Shown here piece after piece: positions 41,220 through 51,925 of a stretch of DNA of 64,000 nucleotides. Source of the stretch: Mesosutterella faecium (GTDB taxonomy: Bacteria; Pseudomonadota; Gammaproteobacteria; Burkholderiales; Burkholderiaceae_F); the NCBI RefSeq assembly GCF_022809315.2, contig NZ_JAKZJU020000001.1, positions 310,001 through 374,000 of the forward strand. Reading direction: 5' to 3'. Made by a program: the position numbers and the translations under genes. The notes beneath the pieces are model-generated. The model saw only the letters and a list, made by a program, of their open reading frames with translations, was not told the DNA's origin and did not search any database. Numbering within the stretch: position 1 is the stretch's first letter; every line of letters starts with the position of its first letter.

Positions 41220-42634
41220 TCGGCCCGCCCGCTGGCGAAATAGGCAAGGAAGGCGTCGATCGCGGGCTTTCCCGCCGCGGCCCGGGGCGAATCGATCACC
41301 GCGCAGAGCGCGTAGGGGATTCCGCCGCGCGAGCGCACGTATCCCGCCGCGCTCCGCACGCCGCTCAGGTACCCGGTCTTGATGCGCGCGGTGCCGGCGG
41401 GCACAGGCCGCCTTCTCATCGTGCCGTCCAGCCCCGCAATGGGCAGCGACGACAAAAACTCGGGCTCCCAGGGGGAGCGGTACGCCGCCGCGAGCGCCAG
41501 CGCGATCTGACGCGCTGAAGCCCGGGTCCGCCTCGACAGCCCCGAGCCGTTGTCCGGCACGAGCCCCGCAGTGTCGATGCCCAGCCCCTCAAGCCGGCCC
41601 AGCAGCCTCTGCCTCGAGGCCCTGAGGGTCGCGCCCCCGGGCTCGTCTGCGGACAGCAGTAGAAAGAGGCTTCTCGCCATCGGGTTGATGGAGCCCTTGT
41701 TCGTCGCCTTGATGAGATCGGCGAGGCTCTCCGAGGACAGGCTCAGCAGCTCCCGCTGCCCCTCGGGGATCCGCCCCGTTGACAGCCGCCCCGTCCAGCT
41801 CCCTCCCGCCTCGCTCCAGAGCGACCGGAAAAGCGCCTCGTCGAAACGATCCGCCGAAGCCTCCGGAAACGGCACCATGCTCCAGACCTGCGTCCCGCAG
41901 GCTGCAGGATAGGAGCCTTCAAAGCGCAGCTCCCCGCCGGCGGAGCGCGGCCGCAGGGCCGTGCCGATATTGGAAGGGCACGGGGCGTCCGCGTCAAGCG
42001 CCACGGCGGCCGGCGTGCTGTAGCCCGCCAGAGAAAAGTCCGCGATCACCCGGGCCTGCCCCGAGGCCGCGTCCGGGACGAACGTGAAGGAAAGCGACTG
42101 GAGCGCCAGCGCAAGGGCGTCGGGCCCCTGGTTGTAGGGCCGGTCCGGCCGGCCGTCGAAAGCCGAAGGATCGACGGGCGGCTCGGCGAAGACGGAACGG
42201 TCCACCACCACCGGTCCGTCGATGCTGCGCACCCCCAGCCGTCTCAGTTTCAGCAGAGCCTCCCTGAAGGCGGGAACCGGCAGCCACGGGGCTCCCGAGG
42301 CGCGGATGTAGAGCGCCCCCACGCTCCCCCGGCTGTCCGGCCCGGAGGGAGCGTAGAAAACGGTTTTCCAGGATGCGGCCGGCCCGTAGCGGTCCAGCGC
42401 CGCGGCCGTGGTGAGGATTTTGAAGACAGAGGCCGGCGGCACGGGCTGCCTGTCGTTCCACCCGAGCCCGCTGCCTCCCGGCCCGAGCGGCACCGCCGCC
42501 GCGTGGAATTCCTCCGGGCTCAGGCCGGCCCGCTGCACGGCCGCCCGCACCTCCGCGGGCAGCTCCTCCGCTGCCGCTCCGGCCAGGGCGAGGGACAGGA
42601 GAATCAGTGCGGATACTTTTTGTAACAATTTCAT
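41123..42634 (-). CDS. dacB: D-alanyl-D-alanine carboxypeptidase/endopeptidase (PBP4, peptidase S13)
   Basis: A 503-residue periplasmic class C penicillin-binding protein that trims or cleaves peptidoglycan cross-links. Signal peptide about 1-22 (KLLQKVSALILLSLALAGAAA). Active-site motifs are S69-V-F-K72, S315-I-N317 and K419-T-G421. ATG 42634 gives a good signal peptide with AAGAAGCCGGAA before it; the open frame upstream of it is not plausible. The last 32 residues are a Ser/Ala-rich tail encoded opposite the end of the disulfide reductase gene. Confidence 0.93.
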   Translation of the reverse strand: MKLLQKVSALILLSLALAGAAAEELPAEVRAAVQRAGLSPEEFHAAAVPLGPGGSGLGWNDRQPVPPASVFKILTTAAALDRYGPAASWKTVFYAPSGPDSRGSVGALYIRASGAPWLPVPAFREALLKLRRLGVRSIDGPVVVDRSVFAEPPVDPSAFDGRPDRPYNQGPDALALALQSLSFTFVPDAASGQARVIADFSLAGYSTPAAVALDADAPCPSNIGTALRPRSAGGELRFEGSYPAACGTQVWSMVPFPEASADRFDEALFRSLWSEAGGSWTGRLSTGRIPEGQRELLSLSSESLADLIKATNKGSINPMARSLFLLLSADEPGGATLRASRQRLLGRLEGLGIDTAGLVPDNGSGLSRRTRASARQIALALAAAYRSPWEPEFLSSLPIAGLDGTMRRRPVPAGTARIKTGYLSGVRSAAGYVRSRGGIPYALCAVIDSPRAAAGKPAIDAFLAYFASGRADQEAPRFSAAASASGVSSSGSTSTRPSLEITR

Positions 42635-42716
42635 TTCCGGCTTCTTTTGCTCGAAAAATAAATAACTTACCCGCCACCCGCCGCAGCAGGGGGCTGGCAT
42701 CAGTTTAACGGCGCGC

Positions 42717-42744
42717 CTTGAAATCGGCACCTCAGGCCCCATAT
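42717..42744 (+). promoter_or_regulatory. Sigma-32 heat-shock promoter of groESL
   Basis: CTTGAAA at 42717-42723 and CCCCATAT at 42737-42744, 13 bases apart, match the RpoH consensus (CTTGAAA ... CCCCATNT) almost perfectly. The groES start lies about 100 bases downstream. Confidence 0.9.
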
Positions 42745-42849
42745 AGGGGGATAAGCAGATCCGGTGCTGTCACGGCGCATGAATTCTGCTTCTTAATTTC
42801 GTAAGGGAGCGATCAGGCTCCTTTTCAAGTTTCAATGGAGAAAGTGAAA

Positions 42850-43137
42850 ATGAACATCCGTCCTTTGCATGACCGCGTGATTGTCAAGCGCCTGCCTGCC
42901 GAGCGCACGACCGCTTCGGGCATCGTCATTCCTGACACGGCCGGTGACAAGCCCGACCAGGGCGAAGTGATCGCCGTCGGCCCCGGCCGCCGCGACGAGC
43001 AGGGCAAGATCATCCCGATGGGCGTGAAGGTTGGCGACACCGTGCTTTTCGGCAAGTACTCCGGCCAGTCCGTCAAAGTGGGCGGTGATGAGCTTCTCGT
43101 GATGCGCGAAGACGACATCATGGGCGTCATCGACTGA
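42850..43137 (+). CDS. groES: Co-chaperonin GroES
   Basis: A 95-residue lid of the GroEL chamber, beginning [14 protein letters not shown]. The mobile-loop region ([18 protein letters not shown]) and the GKYSG and DDIMGVI motifs are standard. The frame also has an ATG at 42835, but 42850 gives the conserved start and GGAGAAAG precedes it. It forms an operon with groEL, 47 bases apart. Confidence 0.99.
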   Translation: MNIRPLHDRVIVKRLPAERTTASGIVIPDTAGDKPDQGEVIAVGPGRRDEQGKIIPMGVKVGDTVLFGKYSGQSVKVGGDELLVMREDDIMGVID

Positions 43138-43169
43138 TTTCATTTATTCCCTTTTCACAAAGTTTTTAA

Positions 43170-44819
<1,650 letters not shown>

Positions 44820-44859
44820 TTCCGGCCTAGCCTCATTCAGGCAAGCCTCAGAAGACGAA

Positions 44860-44898
44860 GGCGGGGCTTCCCTTTCACAGGGAAGCCCCGCCTTTTTT
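44860..44898 (+). terminator. Intrinsic terminator of groESL
   Basis: GGCGGGGCTTCCC (44860-44872) pairs perfectly with GGGAAGCCCCGCC (44880-44892) over 13 bases, with a seven-base loop and six T. Confidence 0.95.
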
Positions 44899-44948
44899 CA
44901 TCTGCGGCGGAGGCGCTGCGGCCCGGGGCGCCGCGCAGGGCTGCGCGG

Positions 44949-45542
44949 CTACAGATCGCAGACCTTCTTCAGGTCCTCCGTCGTCATGCCCGAATAGATG
45001 GCGCGGTACTCTCCGGCCCTGGTCTTGAACACGCCGTAAGGAACCGTCCTCGTGCCGTTGCGGCGGACGATCTTGGAGTTGTTCCAAACCTGCGCGCGGA
45101 TCTTCTCCGGAAGCTTCCAGACCTCCTTCTGGTCCACCGGCAGCCCTCTGAATTCCTTGTCATGGAAATGCTCCTCGTGCTCGACGAACTTTTTCCATGG
45201 ATCGGCGGCGGCGAGAATCATCGTGCCCTGGGGCTCCGAATTGATATTGAGAACCGCCACAGGGCACCAGACGAACTTGATGCGGTCATTGAGGGGGATG
45301 GTCGCGCGGTAGAGCTTTTCGCACCAGGGGCACTGGGAATCAAACGCGATATAGGCTGCGGGACGCCCTTCGGGGCCCGGAGAGACAGCGCCGCTGCCTT
45401 TTTCAGCCAGCTCGTTGAACATTCCCTCCCCGTACCATTCCAGCGGCACCTTGGGCCAGACTTTTTTCTTCTCCTCCGCGGCCATTGCGGCAGGAGCGGC
45501 GACGGCAAGGGCCGCGGCCGCGATGAATTCTCGACGCTGCAT
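44949..45542 (-). CDS. Exported DsbC/DsbG-like thiol oxidoreductase
   Basis: A 197-residue thioredoxin-fold protein with a Tat-like N-terminus (QRREFIAAAALAVAAPAAMAA, twin Arg at 3-4). The redox site is C71-P-W-C74 in FDSQCPWCEKLY, with the cis-proline at TVP168; C93 and C195 are extra cysteines. There is a helical insertion (DPWKKFVEHEEHF) as in DsbC/DsbG catalytic domains, but no DsbC-type N-terminal dimerisation domain. Probably a periplasmic disulfide-handling enzyme; direction (oxidase, isomerase) cannot be told. I chose ATG 45542, preceded by GGAGAAAGAG, over a TTG further up. Confidence 0.75.
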   Translation of the reverse strand: MQRREFIAAAALAVAAPAAMAAEEKKKVWPKVPLEWYGEGMFNELAEKGSGAVSPGPEGRPAAYIAFDSQCPWCEKLYRATIPLNDRIKFVWCPVAVLNINSEPQGTMILAAADPWKKFVEHEEHFHDKEFRGLPVDQKEVWKLPEKIRAQVWNNSKIVRRNGTRTVPYGVFKTRAGEYRAIYSGMTTEDLKKVCDL

Positions 45543-45704
45543 CTCTTTCTCCGTTTCTCTCTCGCAAAACCTGATGCTGAAAAACAAGGTCTGTTTTCAA
45601 CTTTAACAGATATGCGCCGAGCGCAGATCCCCGTCTGCCGGCGTTGTAACATAACGCTACACAATCTAACTAACGCGGCTTTATCCGACTGACGAGTGCG
45701 AGAA

Positions 45705-46532
45705 ATGAAATTCACCGAGATGCTTGAACAGCGCTGGCGCGATGCCGACTCCATGCTCTGCGTGGGGCTGGATCCCAACCCCGACCGCATGCCGGCCTCA
45801 GTGCAGGGCCGGGTCGGAGACTTCTGCCGGGCAATCGTCGAGGCCACCGCAGACCTCGTCTGCGCCTTCAAGCCCCAGATCGCCTATTTCGCCGCGATGC
45901 GGGCGCTGCCGGAGCTCGAGGAGCTGATCGCCTACATACATGAACGCCATCCGGGCATCCCCGTCATCCTCGATGCGAAGCGGGGGGACATTGGCTCGAC
46001 GGCAAAGGCCTACGCGCGGGAGGCCTTCGAGATCTACGGCGCGGACGCCGTCACGGTCTCGCCCTACATGGGCTTCGACACGGTCGAGCCCTATCTGGAA
46101 TACGAGGACCGCGGGGTGATCCTGCTTTGCCGGACTTCCAATCCCGGCGGGCGCGACATTGAAATGCTGCAGGCCGGCGGGCGCCGCGTCTTCGAGCACG
46201 TCGCCGCGATGGCCGCCCAGGCCTGGAAGGACCACGACCAGCTCGGTCTCGTGGTCGGCGCGACCTTTCCCGAAGAGATGGCCGGAGTCCGCGCGATTGC
46301 GCCGGGCATGCCCTTCCTCGTGCCCGGCATCGGGGCCCAGGGGGGAGACATTCTCGCCGCAGTCAGGGCGGGGCTCGACCGAAACGGCCGCGGAATGATC
46401 ATCAACTCGAGCCGGGCGGTGATTTATGCCGGCAGCGGACCGGATTTCGCCCAGGCGGCCCGCCGCAAGGCGGCGGAAACCCGGGACGCCATCCGCAGGG
46501 CCCGGAGCGCGGTGCTCGGGACCCGGAGCTGA
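45705..46532 (+). CDS. pyrF: Orotidine 5'-phosphate decarboxylase (group II)
   Basis: The last step of UMP synthesis. The 275-residue TIM barrel has the motif [17 protein letters not shown], with the catalytic Asp-Lys-Asp array of the longer, mycobacterial-type (group II) OMP decarboxylases. Near the N-terminus [13 protein letters not shown] is conserved. A GTG at 45696 is in frame; ATG 45705 is preferred for [11 protein letters not shown]. Its neighbours are unrelated by function. Confidence 0.96.
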   Translation: MKFTEMLEQRWRDADSMLCVGLDPNPDRMPASVQGRVGDFCRAIVEATADLVCAFKPQIAYFAAMRALPELEELIAYIHERHPGIPVILDAKRGDIGSTAKAYAREAFEIYGADAVTVSPYMGFDTVEPYLEYEDRGVILLCRTSNPGGRDIEMLQAGGRRVFEHVAAMAAQAWKDHDQLGLVVGATFPEEMAGVRAIAPGMPFLVPGIGAQGGDILAAVRAGLDRNGRGMIINSSRAVIYAGSGPDFAQAARRKAAETRDAIRRARSAVLGTRS

Positions 46533-46552
46533 GCCTGCGCCTTGCGTCCCTC

Positions 46553-47878
46553 TCAGGCCGAGGGCGCGGGAGCCTGCCCGGCCCCCTTGCCCAGCGGCGT
46601 GGCGAGCACTTTGTCGATCCTTCGGCCGTCCATATCCACGACCTCAAGACGCCATCCCTCCCACTCGATGGCGTCGCCCACCTTCGGCAGCTTTCCCAGA
46701 AGCAGCATCACCATGCCGGCGAGCGTGCTGTAGCGGTCGTCGTCCTCCTCGGGCACGTCCTTCAGAGCGAGCCGGTCCTTCAGGTCCGGGATGGAAATGA
46801 TCCCGTCGAGCAGCCACGACCCGTCCGGCCTTTCCACCGCCCACTGGTCGTCCGTCTTCTCCGGCTTGAACTGCCCGGCTATCGCCTCCAGAACATCGCG
46901 GGGCGTCACGATGCCCTGGATCTCGCCGTATTCGTTCACCACGAGGGAGAGCGGCGCATCCGTCCTGCGGAACTGCTCGAGCAGCTCCTTGCCGGTCAGC
47001 GTCTCCGGCACGTAGTTGGCCGGGACCAGCGCCTCGCTGAAATTGAGCCTGCCCGTCTGCAGAATCTGCTTCATCAGCTTCGGAGTCGAGCAGATGCCCT
47101 TCACGTCGTCAAGTGACCCGCTGGCCACCACCAGCCTCGAGCGCTGGGAGGTCAGAATTTTGTCGATGTTCATCTGCTGGGGATCTTCGAGATTAATCCA
47201 CTCGATTTCGCTGCGGGGGGTCATGAGCGAGTTCACCTGCCTGTCGTCGAGGCGAAACACGTTGATCACCATGTCGCGCTCCTGCTGGTCGATCACCCCT
47301 GTCTGCTGGCCCTGCTCGATCACGGCGTTGATCTCGTCCTCGGTCACCGAGGGGGCGGCAGCCCGGTTGCCAAGCAGATGGCGCAGCAGCCAGTTGGTGG
47401 TGGCGGCCAGCAGCTTAATGAAGGGGGCGCCTATGATTTCATGAGCGCGCAGAATGCCGACCGACTTCTCCATGATGAGCTCGGGGGCCATCTGCCCGAT
47501 CCGCTTGGGGAAAAGCTCGCCGAAGATGATGGAAAAATACGTGATGAGGGCCACCGCTATGACCAGGCTCACCCAGCGGGAATAAGCCGCGTCCAGCCCC
47601 AGATAGGTCAGAACCGAGGCTATGGGGCCTGCCACGGCGGACTCGCCGATGATGCCCAGGAGAATGCCGATCACCGTAATGCCGGCCTGCATCGTCGACA
47701 GGGCCACGGTGGGGTTGTCCAGCATCCGGAGCGTGTCCGCGGCCTTTTTGTCGCCGTCCTCAGCAAGAGGCTCGAGCCTGGCCCGGCGGCATGCGACCAG
47801 CGCAGTTTCCGTCATGGCGTAAAAGCCGTTCAAAAGAATCAGAATGCACAGTAATACGATGCTGATGAAGTCTGACAT
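46553..47878 (-). CDS. CNNM/HlyC-CorC family membrane protein with CBS pair
   Basis: A 441-residue protein with an N-terminal DUF21/CNNM membrane domain (about 1-190, LNGFYAMTETALVACRRARLE), a CBS-domain pair (about 215-330, starting at VINVFRLDDRQVNSLMTPR) and a C-terminal CorC/HlyC domain (about 345-430, DDRYSTLAGMVMLLLGKLPKVGD). Relatives act in magnesium/cobalt homeostasis and in export of divalent cations; the older name hemolysin is misleading. It converges with pyrF, 20 bases apart. Confidence 0.9.
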   Translation of the reverse strand: MSDFISIVLLCILILLNGFYAMTETALVACRRARLEPLAEDGDKKAADTLRMLDNPTVALSTMQAGITVIGILLGIIGESAVAGPIASVLTYLGLDAAYSRWVSLVIAVALITYFSIIFGELFPKRIGQMAPELIMEKSVGILRAHEIIGAPFIKLLAATTNWLLRHLLGNRAAAPSVTEDEINAVIEQGQQTGVIDQQERDMVINVFRLDDRQVNSLMTPRSEIEWINLEDPQQMNIDKILTSQRSRLVVASGSLDDVKGICSTPKLMKQILQTGRLNFSEALVPANYVPETLTGKELLEQFRRTDAPLSLVVNEYGEIQGIVTPRDVLEAIAGQFKPEKTDDQWAVERPDGSWLLDGIISIPDLKDRLALKDVPEEDDDRYSTLAGMVMLLLGKLPKVGDAIEWEGWRLEVVDMDGRRIDKVLATPLGKGAGQAPAPSA

Positions 47879-47921
47879 AGATCCCTGCCGGGGGATCTCC
47901 CCGGTCCGGTGAATTCCAAAA

Positions 47922-48431
47922 TCAACGTTCCCCGCGGCCCTTCAGGAGTGCGATCAGTCCTGCGATGGCCGCCTCAACGGTCTGCAGCCGCACCGACTCG
48001 CGCCCCCCGTCAAAATGACGGGTCTCGGTCCGAACGACGATGTGCCCCTGCTCGCGAAGGCCCCATCCGAAGCATACGGTTCCAACGGGCCTGCCGGGCT
48101 CGGCTCCTCCCGGGCCGGCGATGCCGGTGACCGCGGCGGAGCAGTCCGCTCCGCTTTTTGCCACGGCTCCGCGGGCCATCGCCGCGGCCACCGCCTCGGA
48201 GACCACGCCTTCGCGCTGCACAAGCTCCGGCTCTACGCCCAGCATCTCGTGCTTGGCGCGCACAGAGTACGTCACATACCCGCGGTCCAGCCACTCGCTC
48301 GATCCGGCCACCTCGGTGATGGCGTAAGCAATGCCGCCCGCCGTGCAGGACTCTGCCGTCGCGATCTTGACCCCGGCGGCCCTGGCGGCCCGGCCCAGTT
48401 CCTGCGCGAGGCCGTAAATTTTCTGATTCAT
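47922..48431 (-). CDS. pncC: Nicotinamide-nucleotide amidase PncC (CinA C-terminal type)
   Basis: A 169-residue stand-alone CinA_C domain that deamidates NMN to nicotinate mononucleotide in the pyridine nucleotide cycle. TAESCTAGGIAYAIT contains the nucleophile Ser, and ITGIAGPGGAEPGRPVGTV the glycine-rich substrate loop. ATG 48431 has GGGAG nine bases before it; the frame stays open to 48542 within pgpA territory. It follows pgpA by 32 bases, the usual order. Confidence 0.94.
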   Translation of the reverse strand: MNQKIYGLAQELGRAARAAGVKIATAESCTAGGIAYAITEVAGSSEWLDRGYVTYSVRAKHEMLGVEPELVQREGVVSEAVAAAMARGAVAKSGADCSAAVTGIAGPGGAEPGRPVGTVCFGWGLREQGHIVVRTETRHFDGGRESVRLQTVEAAIAGLIALLKGRGER

Positions 48432-48463
48432 GGTCTGCTCCCTCTTTTTCCCGGCCGCTTTGC

Positions 48464-49033
48464 TTAACCCGAAGCCGTCCATCTCAGGCAGAATTCTCCC
48501 CAGCCCAGCCAGGACAAGGCCTGCAGGGCGGCCAGCGCCCACAGGGCGGCGAAAACGTCGTCCAGCATGACGCCAAGCCCGGAATGCATGCGACGGTCAA
48601 TGCCGGAGGCCGGGGGGAGCTTCACAATGTCAAAAACGCGAAAGGCAAGGAAACCGGCCAGCGTCCAGAAAATTCCCGCCGGCAGGACTGCGAGCAGCAG
48701 CCACACTGCGGCAACCTCATCGATCACGATGGCCCCCGCATCCTGAACGCCGAGATCCTCGCCGGTGCGGCCGGCCGCCCACACGCCGCAGAAAAAAGCC
48801 GCCGCGCCAGGCAGCAGGAGCCCCGCCCCTGACAGCAGGCCTTCAAAGCAAAAGAAGCTCAGGGCCGCAGCGAGGGATCCCCAGGTGCCGGGACCGGGCC
48901 TCATGACGCCCGCGCCGAAAAAAAGCGCAATGGCGTGCGCAGGCGAAGAAAAGCAGAACCGCAGGCCCGGACGAACCCGGTAAGCCGGGTTCGAGTCCGA
49001 ATATTTCCTAAAAATGCGCGGAGGGTTTCTCAT
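48464..49033 (-). CDS. pgpA: Phosphatidylglycerophosphatase A
   Basis: Removes phosphate from phosphatidylglycerol phosphate. The 189-residue membrane protein has the PgpA motifs GPGTWGSLAA, VIDEVAAVW, FRVFDIVKLPP and LGVMLDDVFAAL, placed between four hydrophobic helices. The N-terminal 30 residues are basic and less conserved. It stands between thiL and pncC as in most Betaproteobacteria. Confidence 0.95.
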   Translation of the reverse strand: MRNPPRIFRKYSDSNPAYRVRPGLRFCFSSPAHAIALFFGAGVMRPGPGTWGSLAAALSFFCFEGLLSGAGLLLPGAAAFFCGVWAAGRTGEDLGVQDAGAIVIDEVAAVWLLLAVLPAGIFWTLAGFLAFRVFDIVKLPPASGIDRRMHSGLGVMLDDVFAALWALAALQALSWLGWGEFCLRWTASG

Positions 49034-49059
49034 ACGGGAAATCGTCTCTGGCGTTCCTG

Positions 49060-50076
49060 TCAGGCAAAGTGGTCAAATCCCGCGCTTTTCAACACGACGG
49101 CCCGCCGGTGGCCGTCATAGACGGTCAAAGCGCCGTCGCCCTGCTGAGACTCGGCAAGGATCCTGCCGACCCGGGTGACCAGGGTGTCGGAGCGGATGCC
49201 TGCCTCGAAGATTTCGCGGCGCCGGTCCGCAGGAGCCGTGAACACCAGCTCGTAGTCATCCCCTCCGGACAGAGCCGCCTCCTGCTGCTGCTCGAGCGGC
49301 AGCGACTGGAGGGCTTCCGAGCGGGGCAGGCTGTCCCACTCGATTTCAGCCTTCACGTGCGAGCGCTCGAGAATATGGGAAAGGTCCTGCTCGAAGCCGT
49401 CTGAAACGTCGATCGCCGCAGTCGCTATCGGCAGCAGCAGCCTGCCCAGCGCATTGCGGGGCTCGGGCCGCTCCATCCTCCGGCGCATAAGCTTGAAGGC
49501 TGCGGGTGCCGCAGCCCAGTGGCCCCAGCGGTATTTAAGAGCCGCATAGGCGTCTCCCAAAGTGCCGGAGACCCAGATGTCGTCGCCCGGCCTTGCCCCG
49601 CCCCGCGTCAGTCCCATGCCCGGGGGCAGCTCCCCAAGGGCGGTCACGGAAAAAACGGCCGGTGAATGCGCGGTGGCGGAGGGGTTTTGCAGCGGAGTGC
49701 GCACGGTGTCCCCGCCCAGCAGGGCGCAGCCGCTCGCCTCGGACAGCTCCCTCAGACCGGAGGAAAAAGCCTCGAGCCATTTCTCGTCTTTGTCCGGCAG
49801 CCCGATGGACAGGAAAAAAGCTCTGGGCACGGCGCCTGCGGCTGCAAGGTCCGACAGGTTGACGGCAAGCGTCTTATAGCCTATGTCCCTGGGATCCGCA
49901 TCCGGCAGGAAATGGGTTCCCACCGCAAGCATGTCCATCGTGACGGCGATCCGGCTCGTGCCCAGGTCGATGATGGCGCAGTCATCCCCCACGCCCTTGC
50001 AGAACCAGGGGCCGTTCGCGCTTCCCTGGGAGAAAAAACGGTCAATGATGGAAAACTCTCCATCAGGCGATGGCAT
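49060..50076 (-). CDS. thiL: Thiamine-monophosphate kinase
   Basis: Phosphorylates thiamine monophosphate to the active diphosphate. The 338-residue PurM-like protein starts with GEFSIIDRFF, has the metal site GVGDDCAII, the VTMDMLAVGTHFL motif and NLSDLAAAGAVPRAFFLS, then a C-terminal domain with DVSDGFEQDL and SGGDDYELVFT. It lies 36 bases after nusB in the riboflavin-thiamine run. Confidence 0.97.
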   Translation of the reverse strand: MPSPDGEFSIIDRFFSQGSANGPWFCKGVGDDCAIIDLGTSRIAVTMDMLAVGTHFLPDADPRDIGYKTLAVNLSDLAAAGAVPRAFFLSIGLPDKDEKWLEAFSSGLRELSEASGCALLGGDTVRTPLQNPSATAHSPAVFSVTALGELPPGMGLTRGGARPGDDIWVSGTLGDAYAALKYRWGHWAAAPAAFKLMRRRMERPEPRNALGRLLLPIATAAIDVSDGFEQDLSHILERSHVKAEIEWDSLPRSEALQSLPLEQQQEAALSGGDDYELVFTAPADRRREIFEAGIRSDTLVTRVGRILAESQQGDGALTVYDGHRRAVVLKSAGFDHFA

Positions 50077-50112
50077 CTGAAATACACCTCCTCAAAGGCG
50101 CAGTCCGCCTCT

Positions 50113-50643
50113 TCAGGATTCCGGCCTGCGGCCATCGCGGCCGCGGGCCGTCTCGTCCGGACGAATCTCCCGCGCCACTTTGTCAAGCACGCCGTTGACG
50201 AACTTATAGCCGCCCTCGGCTGAGCCGAACTGCTTGGCGAGTTCGACCATTTCATTAATAACGACCATATAGGCGGTTTCCGGATGGTGGGCGAGCTCCG
50301 CCGTCCCCAGCAGGAGAATGGCGTGCTCCACGGTGCTCACCTGCTTGAGGGGCCGGCTGATGTGGCGGGAAATAATCTTCTCAAGCCCCTCGCGGTCCGA
50401 AATCGCATCCTTCAGCAGCGAACGGAAAAGCTCCTGATCGCAGGCGTCGAATTCCTCGGGGGTGAGGTCGCCGCTTTCCGTGTCTTCCTGGTTGATGAGT
50501 GACGGCACGACCAGCGCAACCGCTTCCGGAGAACTCAGCGGGTTCACGATCCATTCATAGAGACCGAGCAGGGCGAAGCGCCTGGCGAAGCTTCTCGCCC
50601 GCATGCCGCCCTGGCCCGCAGGGGCCTGTTTATTCTTTTCCAT
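50113..50643 (-). CDS. nusB: Transcription antitermination factor NusB
   Basis: Binds boxA RNA with NusE (S10) and promotes antitermination of rRNA operons. The 176-residue helical protein contains ARRFALLGLYEW, the HAILLLGTAEL and VVINEMVELAKQFGSAEGGYKFVNGVLD motifs. The longest frame starts at GTG 50649, overlapping the ribH stop; ATG 50643 has better spacing to GGAAGAG and is preferred. The C-terminal 15 residues are a charged tail. Confidence 0.95.
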   Translation of the reverse strand: MEKNKQAPAGQGGMRARSFARRFALLGLYEWIVNPLSSPEAVALVVPSLINQEDTESGDLTPEEFDACDQELFRSLLKDAISDREGLEKIISRHISRPLKQVSTVEHAILLLGTAELAHHPETAYMVVINEMVELAKQFGSAEGGYKFVNGVLDKVAREIRPDETARGRDGRRPES

Positions 50644-50645
50644 AT

Positions 50646-51152
50646 TCACTCTTCCGGGGCGGCTTCAGTCTTGGCTTCATCCCCTTCCGTAACCTCGGGG
50701 AACTCTGCCGCCAGATTCGCCATCTCAACCGCAACCTGCGCGCAGGCCTTGGCCTTGCTCTCGATGCGGTCCTGGCACTGCTCGTCATCCTCGGTGGTGA
50801 GGATGCCGTTCGCTATCGGGATATCCCAGTCGAGGGCCACCCGCGAAATGCCCGCCGCCGATTCGTTGGAGACAAGCTCAAAATGATAGGTCTCTCCGCG
50901 GATGACCGCGCCGAAGGCAATGAGTGCGTCATACTCTTCGGTCATCGCAAGCTTCTGCAGCGCAAACGGAACCTCCAGGGCGCCCGGCACGTGGCAGACC
51001 GTGATGTCTTCCTCAGCCACGCCCAGCCGCTTGAGCTCCTCGAGGCAGTAGCCGTACTCCTCCCGGCCCGCATACTCATTGAAGCGGGCGATCACAATGC
51101 CGATGCGCAGACCCGTTCCATCCAGATTCTGGGCAATTTCATCGACTGCCAT
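50646..51152 (-). CDS. ribH: 6,7-dimethyl-8-ribityllumazine synthase
   Basis: Condenses the ribityl-uracil with dihydroxybutanone phosphate to lumazine. The 168-residue protein has the [18 protein letters not shown] start, the [15 protein letters not shown] and [17 protein letters not shown] motifs, and ends in an acidic tail. AAAAAGGAG precedes the ATG. The 155-base gap to ribE is where ribBA sits in many Burkholderiales; here no such gene is present. Confidence 0.97.
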   Translation of the reverse strand: MAVDEIAQNLDGTGLRIGIVIARFNEYAGREEYGYCLEELKRLGVAEEDITVCHVPGALEVPFALQKLAMTEEYDALIAFGAVIRGETYHFELVSNESAAGISRVALDWDIPIANGILTTEDDEQCQDRIESKAKACAQVAVEMANLAAEFPEVTEGDEAKTEAAPEE

Positions 51153-51307
51153 TGCAGACTCCTTTTTGTAACTTCATAGCGCCGGGAAAGAGACTGTTCC
51201 TCAGTCCGTTTCCCCGGCCCTGTACTATCTGATATTCTAGCCCAGGCCCGGTCCCGTTCCGGCGGAAATTCCGGCGCGGCGCCGTCCTTTCCCCGGCTTC
51301 CCGCTTC

Positions 51308-51925
51308 TCAGAGCAGCTCGTCCCCGTCGCGCAGCTCGAGGCCGCGCTGAACGTACCGGGCGATGACATCCACCTCAAGGTTCACCATGCTCTGGGGCTT
51401 GAGCAGCTTCAGCGTCGTCACCTCCATCGTGTGGGGGATGAGATTGATTGAAAAGCGCGGCCCCACCGCTGTGTCCTCCACGGTATTGACCGTGAGCGAA
51501 ACGCCGTTGACCGCGATGGATCCCTTGTAGGCGATGCAGGGTGCCATTTTCTTCGGAGCGAGAATGACCAGCCGGTAGCTCTCGGCCACCCTGTCCATGG
51601 AAATGACCTCTCCGATCCCGTCCACGTGACCGGTCACCAGGTGTCCGTCGACGCGGTCGCCCAGACGCATGGCCTTTTCGAGGTTAACCGGCCCGAAGGT
51701 ATCCAGCCCCGTCGTCTTGGAGAGCGATTCCGCAGACACGTCGATCTTGAACCAGTCCCCGCCTTTTTCAACGACAGTCATGCAGGCGCCGTTCACCGCG
51801 ATGGACTCTCCAACCTGAACCTGATCCAGGCCGAGCTTCGGCGCATCGATGGTCAGCCTCAGCCCGTCACCCAGCTTCTCGGGCTCGCGCACCATGCCAA
51901 CTGCCTGAATAATTCCTGTAAACAT
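51308..51925 (-). CDS. ribE: Riboflavin synthase, alpha subunit
   Basis: Dismutates two lumazines into riboflavin. The 205-residue protein shows two homologous lumazine-binding halves: MFTGIIQAVGMV with GESIAVNGACMTV, and GHVDGIGEVIS with YKGSIAVNGVSLTV. The start codon shares one base with the ribD stop. The C-terminus has VNLEVDVIARYVQR. Confidence 0.97.
   Translation of the reverse strand: MFTGIIQAVGMVREPEKLGDGLRLTIDAPKLGLDQVQVGESIAVNGACMTVVEKGGDWFKIDVSAESLSKTTGLDTFGPVNLEKAMRLGDRVDGHLVTGHVDGIGEVISMDRVAESYRLVILAPKKMAPCIAYKGSIAVNGVSLTVNTVEDTAVGPRFSINLIPHTMEVTTLKLLKPQSMVNLEVDVIARYVQRGLELRDGDELL

Noticed and set aside
51153..51307. FMN riboswitch before ribH
   Set aside because: The conserved aptamer segments are absent; only a GC-rich spacer with a TAGAAT-like -10 is seen.
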